Shown: positions 26,929 to 36,081, numbered from the stretch's first letter. The stretch is 64,000 nucleotides of DNA from Nocardiopsis mwathae (GCF_014201195.1 NZ_JACHDS010000001.1:1736001-1800000); one strand, 5' to 3'. Translations and numbers: made by a program. The notes: generated from the letters alone by a model not told the origin.

Positions 26929-27235
26929 CCCGGGCCGGGCGCCGTGGCGGCCTCGGAGGCCTCGGCGACCCATCTTCAATGGGGCGAAAGGGATATAGCG
27001 CCCAAATAGGTGTTATTGTCGTCATTCTGCGGAGGTCACCGCGTCCTTACGCGTGTCGATATCGGGCATAGCCACCCGTCGGCGCGAAGATGGACGCACC
27101 GGGGCCGGGGGACCACCGGGCCGCCGACACGTCGGCCGCTCCCGTGAGGCAGACCCCACCGCAGACCGCCTGCATCGCGTTCACCCCGTCCGTGGGTGGA
27201 GTTCGCCGTGCCCTCTCGAAGGAGAAAGTCACCGC
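26929..27235. other. Leader region upstream of the symporter gene, 307 bp
   Basis: It includes an AT-richer patch (about 26990-27030, possible promoter) and a GC-rich stretch that could fold. I looked for a glycine riboswitch and did not find its conserved core. An open frame from 27053 joins the symporter but looks like untranslated leader. Confidence 0.45.
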
Positions 27236-28693
27236 GTGGACGCATTGAACGACGGCATCGTCACGCTCAACGATGCCTTCTGGACCTACCTGCTCATCCC
27301 GCTGCTGGGGCTGCTCGCGGTGTACTTCACCGTCCGCTCCGGCCTGGTGCAGGTCCGGATGCTGCCCGAGATGTTCCGGGTCATCCGCAGCCAGCCCGGG
27401 ATCGCCCCGGACGGCAAGAAGGAGATCTCCTCCTTCCAGGCCTTCGCGATCTCCGCGGCGGCCCGCGTCGGCACCGGCAACATCGTGGGTGTCGGCGTCG
27501 CCATCGCGCTCGGCGGGCCGGGCGCGGTCTTCTGGATGTGGCTGATGGCGATGGTCGTCGGCGCGGCCGCCTTCGTCGAATCGACCCTGGCCCAGCTCTA
27601 CAAGGTCCCCGTCTCCACGGGCTTCCGCGGCGGCCCCGCCTACTACATGCTGCACGGCCTCAAGCAGCGCTGGATGGGCGTGCTGTTCGCCGTCGTCATC
27701 ACCGTGACGTTCGCCTTCGTGTTCAACTCGGTGCAGGCCAACAGCATCGTCGGGTCGATCTCCGGGTCGGCCGCGGCCTTCGGCTTCGACACCGGGCTCG
27801 GGCTGCAGCTGGCGGTCGGCGCCGCCCTGGTGCTCATCACCGGTCTGGTCATTTTCGGCGGTGTCCGGCGCATCGCGCACGTCGCCCAGACCCTCGTGCC
27901 GTTCATGGCCATCGTCTACATCCTGCTCGGCCTGGCGGTCGTCGCGCTGAACGTCGAGCGTGTCCCGCAGGTCTTCGCCGACATCTTCGCCAGCGCCTTC
28001 GGCGCCAAGGAGTTCGTCGCCGGCGGCATCGGAGCGGCGATCATGAACGGCATGCGCCGCGGCATGTTCTCCAACGAGGCCGGCATGGGCTCGGCGCCCA
28101 ACGCCGGCGCGACCGCCTCGGTCAGCCACCCGGTCAAGCAGGGCCTGGTGCAGACACTGGGCGTCTACTTCGACACCCTGCTGGTCTGCTCGGTCACCGC
28201 CTTCATCGTGCTGCTGAGCGACCCGACCTACGGCGAGACCGCCGGTGTGGCCATGACGCAGAACGCGCTGGAGGCCAACCTCGGCGGCTGGGCGGTGCAC
28301 GCGCTGACGATCATCCTGTTCCTCCTGGCCTTCACCTCGGTGCTGGGCAACTACTACTACGGCGAGTCCAACCTGGCCTTCCTGTCGGCCAAGCCCGGGG
28401 TCATGACCGGGTTCCGGGTGATCGTCCTGGTCATGGTGTTCGTCGGCGCGCTGGCCCCGCTGGACCTGCTGTGGAACATGGCCGACGTCTCCATGGGCGT
28501 CATGGCGACGATCAACCTGATCTCGCTGGCACCGCTGTGCGGCATCGCCTTCCTGCTGCTGAAGGACTACACGGATCAGCGCCGCCAGGGCCTGGACCCG
28601 GTGTTCCGCCGCGAGAAGTACCCGCAGCTCACCGGCGTGCAGTGCTGGGGCAGCGAATCAGACGAGCACGGGCGCCCCGCGACCACGTCCTGA
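27236..28693 (+). CDS. Alanine/glycine:cation symporter (AGCS family)
   Basis: This 485-residue transporter has 10-11 predicted helices. Family signatures are QAFAISAAARVGTGNIVGVG, with the Na+-site region, and FSNEAGMGSAPNAGATA. Members co-transport Na+ or H+ with small neutral amino acids. A GTG start at 27236 is favoured, with AAGGAG upstream; the ORF can be extended upstream but has no similarity there. The C-terminal 40 residues are soluble. A hairpin and a Zur-like site follow, so the gene forms its own transcription unit. Confidence 0.9.
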   Translation: MDALNDGIVTLNDAFWTYLLIPLLGLLAVYFTVRSGLVQVRMLPEMFRVIRSQPGIAPDGKKEISSFQAFAISAAARVGTGNIVGVGVAIALGGPGAVFWMWLMAMVVGAAAFVESTLAQLYKVPVSTGFRGGPAYYMLHGLKQRWMGVLFAVVITVTFAFVFNSVQANSIVGSISGSAAAFGFDTGLGLQLAVGAALVLITGLVIFGGVRRIAHVAQTLVPFMAIVYILLGLAVVALNVERVPQVFADIFASAFGAKEFVAGGIGAAIMNGMRRGMFSNEAGMGSAPNAGATASVSHPVKQGLVQTLGVYFDTLLVCSVTAFIVLLSDPTYGETAGVAMTQNALEANLGGWAVHALTIILFLLAFTSVLGNYYYGESNLAFLSAKPGVMTGFRVIVLVMVFVGALAPLDLLWNMADVSMGVMATINLISLAPLCGIAFLLLKDYTDQRRQGLDPVFRREKYPQLTGVQCWGSESDEHGRPATTS

Positions 28694-28724
28694 AACCCGC
28701 CGCCACAGCGGGACCGATGCGGAG

Positions 28725-28754
28725 GGTGAGGGGGAGTCGCGGCTCCCCCTCACC
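28725..28754 (+). terminator. Terminator hairpin after AGCS gene
   Basis: 12-bp perfect arms (GGTGAGGGGGAG and complement) with a 6-nt loop. Confidence 0.7.
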
Positions 28755-28778
28755 ACATATCCGCACCTCATTCCACAA

Positions 28779-28794
28779 GTGAAAATGATTTCCG
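28779..28794. promoter_or_regulatory. Zur-box-like site 1
   Basis: GTGAAAATGATTTCCG closely matches the actinobacterial Zur operator core TGAAAATNATTTTCA (right arm imperfect). It is about 45 bp upstream of the permease gene. Similar sites recur at 31438 and 39556. Confidence 0.65.
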
Positions 28795-28837
28795 GTAGGG
28801 TGCGTCAGAGCGAACCGACGACTGACGGAGTTCCACC

Positions 28838-29911
28838 TTGCCCGAAAGGCCGCCGGGACACGCACCCGCTACCCCCTCCTCTCTGGGCGATTCGCTGGCC
28901 ACCGGCTGGGACGGCCGCGACGACGCCCTCCCGCCCTCCGACTGGGGGCGCCCCACGGGCCCCCGCCGCACCGCCACGGTGTGGATGTTCGCCGTGTTCA
29001 TCATGGCGCTGGCGCTGGGCAACGCCTGGCTGACCGACCGCCTGACCAGCGAGGCGTTCCTCGCCTGGGCGACCATCTTCACCGCGATCAGCCTGCAGGC
29101 GCTGCCCTTCCTCGTGTTCGGCGTCGCGCTGTCCGCGGCACTGACCGCGTTCGTACCCCCGTCGTTCTACCAGCGCATCATGCCGCGCAACCCGAAGTTG
29201 GGCGTCCCCGCCGCCGGACTGGCCGGCGGGGTGCTGCCCGGCTGCGAGTGCGCGTCGGTGCCGATCGCCGGGGGACTGGTCCGGCGCGGCATCGCGCCCG
29301 CGGTCGCGCTGACCTTCCTGCTCTCGGCACCGGCGATCAACCCGGTGGTGATGGTGGCCACCGCCGTCGCGTTCGCCGGGCAGCCGGAGATGGTGGCGGC
29401 GCGGTTCGTGGCCTCGCTGGGCGCGGCCGTCGTCGTCGGGTGGTTCTGGGTCCGCTTCGGCAAGGCCGACTGGCTGCGCCTGCCCCGGCGGTCGCACGAC
29501 CCCTCGGCGTCCAAGTGGCAGGTCTTCCGCGAGTCGATGGTGCACGACATGATGCACGCCGGGGGCTACCTGGTCGTGGGCGGCCTGGCGGCGGCCTGCC
29601 TGAACGTACTGGTGCCCCGCGAGTGGCTGCTGACCGTCGCCGGGATGCCGATCGTCTCCGTCCTGGTGCTGGCGCTGCTGGCGATCCTGCTGTCCATCTG
29701 CTCGGAGGCCGACGCGTTCGTCGCGGTCAGCCTCACCGACTTCTCTCCCACGGCCAAGCTCGCCTTCATGGTGGTCGGACCGATGGTCGACCTCAAGCTG
29801 ATGGCGATGCAGGCCGGGACGTTCGGCTGGGGCTTCGTGATCCGCTTCGTTCCGCTCTGCCTGGTCGTGGCCCTCTTCTTCAGTTTCCTGATCGGAGCTC
29901 TGATCACGTGA
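28838..29911 (+). CDS. DUF318-type permease (YraQ/ArsP-like), zinc-starvation linked
   Basis: This 357-residue membrane protein has 8 predicted helices, the conserved GCECASVPIAGGL with two close cysteines, and CSEADAFVAVSL. Homologues in this context are Zur-controlled and pair with a TIGR03943 protein. The pair is often proposed to help zinc handling; it has not been shown to be a zinc importer. TTG 28838 is taken as start. Its stop overlaps the next gene as GTGA. Confidence 0.85.
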   Translation: MPERPPGHAPATPSSLGDSLATGWDGRDDALPPSDWGRPTGPRRTATVWMFAVFIMALALGNAWLTDRLTSEAFLAWATIFTAISLQALPFLVFGVALSAALTAFVPPSFYQRIMPRNPKLGVPAAGLAGGVLPGCECASVPIAGGLVRRGIAPAVALTFLLSAPAINPVVMVATAVAFAGQPEMVAARFVASLGAAVVVGWFWVRFGKADWLRLPRRSHDPSASKWQVFRESMVHDMMHAGGYLVVGGLAAACLNVLVPREWLLTVAGMPIVSVLVLALLAILLSICSEADAFVAVSLTDFSPTAKLAFMVVGPMVDLKLMAMQAGTFGWGFVIRFVPLCLVVALFFSFLIGALIT

Positions 29912-30675
29912 ACCGGATCGCGCAGGGACTCGTCCTGGTGCTGCTGGGAGCGGCCGCGCTGAGCAGCACCGTGGTCTCCGACCTGTACCTCAACTACGTC
30001 CGCGACTACTTCCAGCCGTTCCTGATCGCGGCCGGGGTGGTGCTGGTCCTGCTCGGCGGGTGGCTCATCGCGGCCGAGGTGCGCAGTGCCGGCACCGAGG
30101 GCGACCACGCCCACGGCGACCACTCCCACGGCGGGGGTCACGACGACGGACACGGGCACGACCACTCCCGCGCCCCGGGGGTGGCCTGGCTGCTCCTGCT
30201 GCCGGTGGTCGCGGTGTTCGTCGTCGCGCCCCCGGCGCTGGGTTCCTTCACGGCCGGCCAGGCCACGGACCCGGGTGCCCCGTCGCCGCGCACCGAGGGC
30301 CGCTACGGCGACGCGCTGGAGGACACCGACCCCTCGCAGCCCGCGGAGCTCAAGCTCCAGGAGTTCGTCCTGCGCGCCTGGACCGACGAGGAGCGCGAGA
30401 TGGCCGGGCGCCCCATCGAGCTGACCGGCTTCGCGGTCCCCAACGAGCAGGGCGAGGGCTGGTACCTGGCGCGGCTGCAGATGTCCTGCTGCGCCGCCGA
30501 CGCGGTGGTCAACCGGGTGCTGGTCACCAACGCCGAGGAACCCGAGAAGGACAGCTGGTGGACGGCCCGCGGCACCTGGGTGGAGCCCGAGGGCGACCTG
30601 CAGAGCGTCCGCGACCACCGCTTCTCGGTCGACACGATGACCCAGGTCGACAACCCTCCGGACCCCTACGAGTAG
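29908..30675 (+). CDS. TIGR03943 family permease-partner protein, His-rich
   Basis: This 255-residue protein has two N-terminal helices (residues 5-20, 37-55), a His-rich loop with eight histidines (67-86, HAHGDHSHGGGHDD...), a third helix near 92-108, and an extracytoplasmic C-terminal domain with SCCAADAVVNRVLV. This is the usual partner of DUF318 permeases in Zur regulons. The His tract should bind zinc. The GTG at 29908 overlaps the permease stop (GTGA), indicating co-translation. Palindromic element copy 3 lies just downstream. Confidence 0.86.
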   Translation: MNRIAQGLVLVLLGAAALSSTVVSDLYLNYVRDYFQPFLIAAGVVLVLLGGWLIAAEVRSAGTEGDHAHGDHSHGGGHDDGHGHDHSRAPGVAWLLLLPVVAVFVVAPPALGSFTAGQATDPGAPSPRTEGRYGDALEDTDPSQPAELKLQEFVLRAWTDEEREMAGRPIELTGFAVPNEQGEGWYLARLQMSCCAADAVVNRVLVTNAEEPEKDSWWTARGTWVEPEGDLQSVRDHRFSVDTMTQVDNPPDPYE

Positions 30676-30692
30676 CCCGCCTCCGCACCCCC

Positions 30693-30762
30693 CTCCGTCG
30701 ATCTCGGGGATATCGGGGTCTCAGCGGCGATTTTCACCCCGGTATCTCCGAGATCAACGGAG
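30693..30762. repeat. Palindromic element, copy 3
   Basis: 27-nt arms (30693-30719, 30736-30762) with three mismatches flank a 16-nt loop, between convergent genes. The sequence CTCCGTCGATCTCGG fits the shared pattern. Confidence 0.8.
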
Positions 30763-30770
30763 AACAGTGA

Positions 30771-30803
30771 GGCGCCGCCCTCCAAGCGGGTGAGGGCGGC
30801 GCC
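30771..30803 (-). terminator. Terminator hairpin of the subtilisin inhibitor gene
   Basis: 11-bp arms (GGCGCCGCCCT and complement) around an 11-nt loop, 19 bp past the stop codon. Confidence 0.65.
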
Positions 30804-30821
30804 GGTTCCGGCGGGATCGGG

Positions 30822-31256
30822 TCAGAAGTCGAAGATCCCGGCGGCCTCGACCCCCACGAGGCAGGGGTTGCCGAACGTGCGGGCGTAGTGGATCGGAGTG
30901 CCGTCCCAGACGCCGAAGACCTCCATGGGCACCGGCCGGTACTCCAGCGTGCAGGCCGCGTCCCTGGGTGGAATCGCCTCGAACCGGCCCTCGGCCGTGC
31001 GGATGGCGGCGCAGGCCTCGTCGGCGCGCGAGTGGTCGCCTGTGTTCGGGTTGCAGATCAGGGTTCCCACGTGCTCGCGGGCGATCGGAGTGTCGCGGGT
31101 GATCGTCGCCTCCCCGCGGAAGAAGTGGAGCACGGCCCCCGGGCGCCTCTCGGTGTTGTCCGGAGCCCCGGCGATGGCGGGCGCGGCGGAGGCCGGGAGA
31201 AGGCCCCCGATGAGGGCGATCGCCGTGAGGACGCCCGCGAGTGAGGGCTTGCGCAT
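30822..31256 (-). CDS. Secreted subtilisin inhibitor-like protein (SSI family, I16)
   Basis: This 144-residue protein has a signal peptide (cut near residues 27-30). The mature part carries the paired cysteines LICNPNTGDHSRADEAC and ACTLEYRPVPMEVFGVWDG...RTFGNPC, exactly the SSI frame (CPMVYDPV...GVWQG...NEC in the reference protein). Aligned to SSI Met73-Val74, the reactive bond is Leu-Glu, so P1 is Leu, which suits subtilisin- or chymotrypsin-like proteases. P1' Glu is unusual. Such inhibitors are secreted as dimers and control extracellular proteases in actinomycetes. Confidence 0.88.
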   Translation of the reverse strand: MRKPSLAGVLTAIALIGGLLPASAAPAIAGAPDNTERRPGAVLHFFRGEATITRDTPIAREHVGTLICNPNTGDHSRADEACAAIRTAEGRFEAIPPRDAACTLEYRPVPMEVFGVWDGTPIHYARTFGNPCLVGVEAAGIFDF

Positions 31257-31437
31257 GGTCAGTCTCCTGAGGTGGTGCAGGTCGTGCCCTAGGCACCGGC
31301 GGTAGTTGCGTCACTACTTTACGTGCTCAGGTCGTGACAGTGCGGGATTGCCGGGATGTGTCGGGCGTGGCGCGTGCGGGATGGCTGCGGCGCGCGCGGG
31401 GGTGGTGTCGGGGTGCGTCGCGGCCCATGTAAGATAA

Positions 31438-31453
31438 CGATAATCATTTTCAA
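31438..31453. promoter_or_regulatory. Zur-box-like site 2
   Basis: CGATAATCATTTTCAA reads TTGAAAATGATTATCG on the other strand and closely matches the Zur operator core. It lies about 25 bp upstream of the CobW gene. Confidence 0.7.
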
Positions 31454-31477
31454 TCCTGGAAGCCGAGGTAACCCCAG

Positions 31478-32659
31478 ATGACCCAGGCCATGCCCGCCCG
31501 GGTGGTCCTCGTGGCCGGGCTGCACGGCGCGGCCCGGACCACCGCCGTCGACCGGCTGCTGCACGCCGACCCCAGGGCGATCGCCATCCACCACGACCTC
31601 AGCCGGATCGGCGAGGGCGAGGTACAGCGCGTGACCCGCGACCGGTGGGGCGAGATCGACCGCACCCGGGTCGACCTGGTCCACGCCTGCGTCTCCTGCA
31701 CCCTGCGCGAAGACCTGGTCCCGCTGCTCTGCGAACTCGCCGAGCGCGGCGAGTACTCCTCCTACATCGTCGAGGCCTGGGACGGGGTCGAACCCCGCCC
31801 GATCGCCGAAGCACTGACAGGCACCGTCGTCAACCGCCGTCCGGTGACCCGCTGGCTGCACCTCGCCGCGGTCATCACCGCCGTTTCCGCCGACCGCCTC
31901 GTCGCCGACCTGTCCACCAAGGACGACATGGTCGACCGCGGCCTCGCCGTCGCCGAAGAGGACGACCGCACCGTCGCCGAGGTGCTCGCCGAGCAGATCG
32001 AGTACCCGACCGCCCTCGCCCTGCACGGCGGCGGGCGCGACCCGCAGGTCGGCGCGCAGTGCACCGCCGTCCTCACCCAGCTCAACCCGGCCGCCGCCGT
32101 CGTCCCCACCGAGAAGGACGCCCTGCACGCGCTCACCGGCGGCGGATTCGACCCCGTCGCCGCGGCCGCGCGCATGGACCCGGCGGCCGCCCAGCCCCCG
32201 GAGCGCTGTGAGATGGGCGAGGTCCGCACCGTCACCTGGCGGCGCTCCCGACCCCTGCACCCCGCACGCCTGCACGCCGCCCTGGACGACGTCGTCGGGG
32301 TGTCGCTGCGCAGCCGCGGCCGATTCTGGCTGGCCAGCCACCCCGACACCCTGCTGGTCTGGGACGCCGCCGGATCCTCGCTGGCCATGCAGCCGGCCGG
32401 GCCCTGGCTGGCCGCGCTGCCCGACGCCGCCTGGGACCTGGTCCCCGAGCACCGCAAGGCCGCCGCAACCCTCGACTGGGCACCCGAGTGCGGCGACCGC
32501 TGCCAGTGCATCTCCTTCACCGGGGTCGGCCTGGACACCGACCGCCTGGTCGAAGTCCTCGACTCCTGCCTGCTCACCGAGGAGGAGGTCGCCGACGCCA
32601 CCCTCACCTTCGACCGCGCCGACGACCCCTTCGCCGAACTCCTGGACACCGCCTCCTGA
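31478..32659 (+). CDS. CobW/COG0523 family protein, degenerate P-loop, zinc-starvation type
   Basis: This 393-residue protein belongs to the COG0523 G3E GTPase/metallochaperone group. The P-loop region is GLHGAARTT (14-22) and lacks the lysine of GxxGxGKT. The metal motif normally CxCC appears as CVSC (71-74). An extra Cys cluster, ECGDRCQC, occurs in the CobW C-terminal domain. Together with the Zur-like site and the downstream zinc-free S18 gene this matches the COG0523 proteins embedded in 'C-minus' ribosomal operons of actinobacteria. A role in zinc allocation or ribosome remodelling is inferred. GTP binding is doubtful. Confidence 0.84.
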   Translation: MTQAMPARVVLVAGLHGAARTTAVDRLLHADPRAIAIHHDLSRIGEGEVQRVTRDRWGEIDRTRVDLVHACVSCTLREDLVPLLCELAERGEYSSYIVEAWDGVEPRPIAEALTGTVVNRRPVTRWLHLAAVITAVSADRLVADLSTKDDMVDRGLAVAEEDDRTVAEVLAEQIEYPTALALHGGGRDPQVGAQCTAVLTQLNPAAAVVPTEKDALHALTGGGFDPVAAAARMDPAAAQPPERCEMGEVRTVTWRRSRPLHPARLHAALDDVVGVSLRSRGRFWLASHPDTLLVWDAAGSSLAMQPAGPWLAALPDAAWDLVPEHRKAAATLDWAPECGDRCQCISFTGVGLDTDRLVEVLDSCLLTEEEVADATLTFDRADDPFAELLDTAS

Positions 32660-32723
32660 CCACACGGCCGGCTCCGGCCCCGCGACGCCCGCCGTCCCGG
32701 CTCCACAGAAAGGACATCCGAGC

Positions 32724-32963
32724 ATGCCCACGCCCCGCCGCCGCCCCGAGCGGCCGCGCCGCTTCGCCAACCCCCTGCACGGCGTCGACTACATCGACTA
32801 CAAGGACGTCGACCTGCTGCGCAAGTTCATCTCCGACAAAGGCAAGATCCGCAGCCGCCGCGTCACCCGCGTCACCGCACGCCAGCAGCGGCTGATCGCC
32901 ACCGCGATCAAAAACGCCCGCGAGATGGCGCTGCTGCCCTACCCCAACGGCTCCCGCAGCTGA
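32724..32963 (+). CDS. rpsR: 30S ribosomal protein S18, zinc-independent paralogue
   Basis: This 79-residue S18 begins [20 protein letters not shown], where zinc-binding S18 has Cys pairs. The rest ([20 protein letters not shown] and [27 protein letters not shown]-like ending) is standard. No cysteines are present, so it is the C-minus form used when zinc is short, replacing the zinc-binding paralogue encoded elsewhere. It lies 64 nt after the CobW gene, probably in one transcript under Zur-like site 2. A strong terminator follows. Confidence 0.92.
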   Translation: MPTPRRRPERPRRFANPLHGVDYIDYKDVDLLRKFISDKGKIRSRRVTRVTARQQRLIATAIKNAREMALLPYPNGSRS

Positions 32964-32982
32964 CCGACCGGGCGCTCGGCGA

Positions 32983-33023
32983 GGGCGGTCCGGCCGGGGA
33001 GGGCATCCCCGGCCGGACCGCCC
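32983..33023 (+). terminator. Terminator hairpin after rpsR
   Basis: 18-bp perfect arms (GGGCGGTCCGGCCGGGGA and complement) around a 5-nt loop. Confidence 0.85.
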
Positions 33024-33247
33024 TCGTGTGCGCGGAGGGTCCGCCGACCCCTCGCCCACTCCCGGCCGGAGAGTGCGGCACGGCCGACGCCGGTCGACAC
33101 CGCGCGGCCGACCGGCGGGTAACGTCGTGATCAGAGCGATGACCCGGCGATCGAGGGATCTTGCCGGGCACCGAGGTCACCTCGACGTCCACCGCCGCCG
33201 GTGACCGCGGCGACGGGGCGGACCCGAGGCAGGGGGAGGGGCTGCGA

Positions 33248-34642
33248 GTGCACGAGGCCCAGTCCGGGGTGCCCGCAGACCCGGAGCGCAGCCACGCCCG
33301 GCGCCCCCGTTCGATCCGCTCCCGGGTGACCGCCGGGGCGGTGCTGGTCACCGGCATCGTCCTCGTCCTGGCCATCACGGCGGTGTCGCTGGTCACCCGC
33401 GACGCCCTGCAGCGCGACCTGTCCGACCGCACCGACGCGGCGGCCCGCCACGTCATCGAAGAGATCGGCGACCGGCGCTACGTGGGCCCGATTCCGGCCC
33501 AGAGCGGCATCACCCGCCTGCAGATCGTCGACAAGGACGGCGACGTGGCCGCGGCGAGCGCGCCCCTGGCCGGCTACGGACCGATCACCGAGCTCCGGCC
33601 CGAACCCGGCGACTTCCGCGTCGACACCACCGTGTGCCGGAGCGCCGAGGCCCTCGCCGGATGCCTCACCGTCGTCGGCTACCACGAGGCCAACAGCGCC
33701 TACGGCGACGTGATGGTCTACGCCGCCACCCAGCAGCCGGCCCTCCTCACCGGCCACATGATGGAGCTCGTGCTCGTGGTACTCGGACTGGTCATCCTGG
33801 CCGCGACCGGATGGGTGACCTGGTGGGCGGTGGGGAGGACACTGCGCCCGGTGGAGACCGTCCGCGCCGAGCTCGACCGGCTCACCGCCTCCGACCTGCA
33901 CCTGCGCATCACGGTCCCGGACAGCGGCGACGAGATCGCCGACCTGGCGCGCACCGCCAACGCGACCCTCGACCGGCTGGAGTCGGCCATGGCCCGCCAG
34001 GCCCGCTTCGTCTCCGACGCCTCCCACGAACTGCGCAACCCCATCGCCGGGCTGCGGGTCCGCCTGGAGGTGGAGCTGGCCGACCCCGAGGGCGGCGACG
34101 CCGTCGAGGTGCTGCGTGCCGCGCTCGGCGATGCCGAGCGCCTGGAGGGGATCGTCAACGACCTGCTCGAACTGGCCCGGCTCGACGCGGATGTCACCAC
34201 CGCCCGGGAGAGCGTCGACCTGGCCGAGCTGGTGGAGCGCGAGGTGCGCGGGCGGGTGACCGCCAAGGAGGTCACCACCGAGCTCACCCCCGGCGTCGTG
34301 GTCGAGGGCAACCGGATGCGGCTGGCGCGGCTGCTGGTCAACCTGCTCGCCAACGCCGAGCGGCACGCCCGCGACCGCATCCTGGTGACGGTCGGTGCCG
34401 AGGACGGGCAGGCCGTGCTGCGGGTGCACGACGACGGGCACGGCATCGCGCCCGAGGACCGCGAGCAGATCTTCGAGCGCTTCACCCGCCTCGGCGAATC
34501 CCGGCGCCGCGACCCCGGCGGCAGCGGGCTGGGTTTGGCGATCGCCCGCGAGGTCGCCCTCGCGCACGGCGGCACCATCGACGCGGGCGAGAGCCCCGAA
34601 CTGGGCGGGGCGGTGTTCACCCTGCGGTTGCCGTGCGCCTGA
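33248..34642 (+). CDS. Orphan sensor histidine kinase (HAMP-HisKA-HATPase)
   Basis: This 464-residue EnvZ-class kinase has a first helix near residues 26-46, an extracytoplasmic sensor (about 50-170) containing two Cys (VCRSAEALAGC), a second helix near 178-198, HAMP (about 199-250), the H-box FVSDASHELRNPIAGLR (about residue 262), N-box LLVNLLANAERHARD and G-boxes DDGHGIAP and GGSGLGLAIA. GTG 33248 has GGGGAGGGG about 8 nt upstream, favouring it over 33161. No response regulator gene adjoins it on either side, so its partner is elsewhere. Confidence 0.88.
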   Translation: MHEAQSGVPADPERSHARRPRSIRSRVTAGAVLVTGIVLVLAITAVSLVTRDALQRDLSDRTDAAARHVIEEIGDRRYVGPIPAQSGITRLQIVDKDGDVAAASAPLAGYGPITELRPEPGDFRVDTTVCRSAEALAGCLTVVGYHEANSAYGDVMVYAATQQPALLTGHMMELVLVVLGLVILAATGWVTWWAVGRTLRPVETVRAELDRLTASDLHLRITVPDSGDEIADLARTANATLDRLESAMARQARFVSDASHELRNPIAGLRVRLEVELADPEGGDAVEVLRAALGDAERLEGIVNDLLELARLDADVTTARESVDLAELVEREVRGRVTAKEVTTELTPGVVVEGNRMRLARLLVNLLANAERHARDRILVTVGAEDGQAVLRVHDDGHGIAPEDREQIFERFTRLGESRRRDPGGSGLGLAIAREVALAHGGTIDAGESPELGGAVFTLRLPCA

Positions 34643-34759
34643 CCCGGACGCCGTGCGGTGGCGCCGGTGCGCCAAGAGACACATGCGGCGGGTTTGTCGC
34701 GTATGTCGGAATGGGGAATGTACAGGTCAACAGGATTTCGGGGGCCATGCGAGGGGGGA

Positions 34760-35017
34760 ATGATGCCCGGCGACATGACCGATGACATGGGGAACGACCT
34801 GCAGGAATCGGAGATCAACCTCTACGAGCGGTACATCGACGACCCGCCGGAGGAACTGATCATCGAGGAGGCCGAGGTCGGCCACGAACTCGGGATCTCC
34901 GAGGAGGTCGCCGAGGAGGAGCCGTCGCCGACGGCGGACGCGGACGAGGACGACGAGGAGCCGTTCCCGGAACCGCGGCAGCCCACCGAAGGCAGCGGCC
35001 TGCACGTCGAAACCTGA
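34760..35017 (+). CDS. Small acidic protein of unknown function
   Basis: This 85-residue protein is extremely acidic (runs such as EELIIEEAEVGHEL and DADEDDEEPFPEP) and contains no membrane segment. I know of no family. The ATG pair at 34760/34763 follows a G-rich Shine-Dalgarno (GAGGGGGGA). It sits 115 nt after the histidine kinase gene, with a strong hairpin behind it. Acidic partner peptides of this kind often bind a basic protein or nucleic-acid-binding partner, but nothing in the sequence says which. Confidence 0.6.
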   Translation: MMPGDMTDDMGNDLQESEINLYERYIDDPPEELIIEEAEVGHELGISEEVAEEEPSPTADADEDDEEPFPEPRQPTEGSGLHVET

Positions 35018-35071
35018 CGGGGAGCACGGCAGACGACTCCCCGCCCGCCGGCTCCCGGCTCCCAGGGGGGC

Positions 35072-35101
35072 GGCGCACCACCGGGCTCCCGGTGGTGCGC
35101 C
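35072..35101 (+). terminator. Terminator hairpin after acidic protein gene
   Basis: 14-bp perfect arms (GGCGCACCACCGGG and complement) with a 2-nt loop. It may also serve the convergent nuclease gene. Confidence 0.75.
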
Positions 35102-35137
35102 GGAGCCGGAGCCCACGCGGCCGCGGACCGTGCGGCC

Positions 35138-35887
35138 TCAGCCGAGCAGCCCGCGGGCGATGACGCGCTCGCGCAGCGTGCGCTCGATGTCGGCGGCGTC
35201 GCCGAGGTGGCCGGAGTGCTCGGTGCGGCGCCGGACCTCCAGACGGATCGCCTCGATGACGGTGTCGGACAGCAGGGCGTCGGCCAGCCGCTCGGCCTCC
35301 AGCGCGTCGCGCCACCGGCGCAGGTCGTCCAGACGCCCGGCCTGCACCGCCTCGCGCGTGAGGTGGAACAGCAGGTCGAGGGTGGCCTGCGCGTCCTCGG
35401 CGCCCAGCACGTCGACGTCGAGGATGAGCCCGCTGCCGTCCTCGTCACCGGCACCGAAGTGGTGGGCCTGCCAGCGGCGGCCGTTGGTGAGGAGGACCCA
35501 CTCCACGCCGTCCTCGGCGGCCTGTGAGCGGGCCGGGCGAAGACTGCGGTGGTCGAGTTCCTGCCCGCACTGCTTCACTTCGACGAACGCGAACACGCGG
35601 TCGTCGAGCAGGATTCCGTAATCGATGGATTCACCGGAGGTACGGTATTCGGTCGTCAGCCCGCCGTACTTGCTGTAATTGAGGGCGTCGCTCAGGAAAT
35701 CCGCGACCAGCATTCGGGTGTCACCCTCGTTGGCGTCCCGCGCGATCAGGTCGGACAGGGGTCCGGAGAAGCGGTGTACGCAGGCTGCCAGCCGCGCGCG
35801 GACCTCCGCCTCCCACTGCGGTGTGGAGGCCTGGCCGAAGGTGAATTCCCCGGTCCTGGTCATGACCTGGGTCGTGTCCGCATCCAT
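35138..35887 (-). CDS. Stand-alone HsdR N-terminal-like (PD-(D/E)xK) domain protein
   Basis: This 249-residue protein carries the core of the type I restriction HsdR N-terminal nuclease domain: IDYGILLDDRVFAFVEVK (D...ExK) near residues 90-107, then QAAEDGVEWVLLTNGRRWQAHHF (the QAxxY-like motif). No ATPase/helicase domain follows and no HsdM or HsdS gene is near. The C-terminal third is helical (REAVQAGRLDDLRRWRDALEAERL). The ATG 35887 start avoids an AT-rich upstream extension. It is either a solitary nuclease, a defence element, or a domain re-used for another job. Confidence 0.78.
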   Translation of the reverse strand: MDADTTQVMTRTGEFTFGQASTPQWEAEVRARLAACVHRFSGPLSDLIARDANEGDTRMLVADFLSDALNYSKYGGLTTEYRTSGESIDYGILLDDRVFAFVEVKQCGQELDHRSLRPARSQAAEDGVEWVLLTNGRRWQAHHFGAGDEDGSGLILDVDVLGAEDAQATLDLLFHLTREAVQAGRLDDLRRWRDALEAERLADALLSDTVIEAIRLEVRRRTEHSGHLGDAADIERTLRERVIARGLLG

Positions 35888-35990
35888 TATCCAGTTGATT
35901 CCGTTCCATCTGTTCCCGCCCCTGGCGGCCGCAGCCGAAAAGCCGCGCCGAAAGAAAAAGATAACTCTCGCGGGGGGTAGGTGGCAAAAC

Positions 35991-36021
35991 GGCCCCGGCC
36001 GGAGCACCCGGCCGGGGCCGC
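35991..36021 (-). terminator. Terminator hairpin after the ATP-binding gene
   Basis: 13-bp perfect arms (CGGCCCCGGCCGG and complement) with a 5-nt loop. Confidence 0.7.
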
Positions 36022-36081
36022 CCCCTCCTCCCGGCCCGCGCGGGCCGTCCGGCGGGCGTCAGCCCGGTGGCGGGTGACCTG

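Noticed and set aside
26929-27235. Glycine or sodium riboswitch before the amino-acid:cation symporter
   Set aside because: The conserved glycine-riboswitch core is not visible, and the GC-rich runs are not distinctive enough to call a sodium riboswitch. A covariance-model search would decide.
33248-35017. Small acidic protein as response regulator of the orphan kinase
   Set aside because: It has no receiver fold, no phospho-acceptor Asp motif and no DNA-binding domain.
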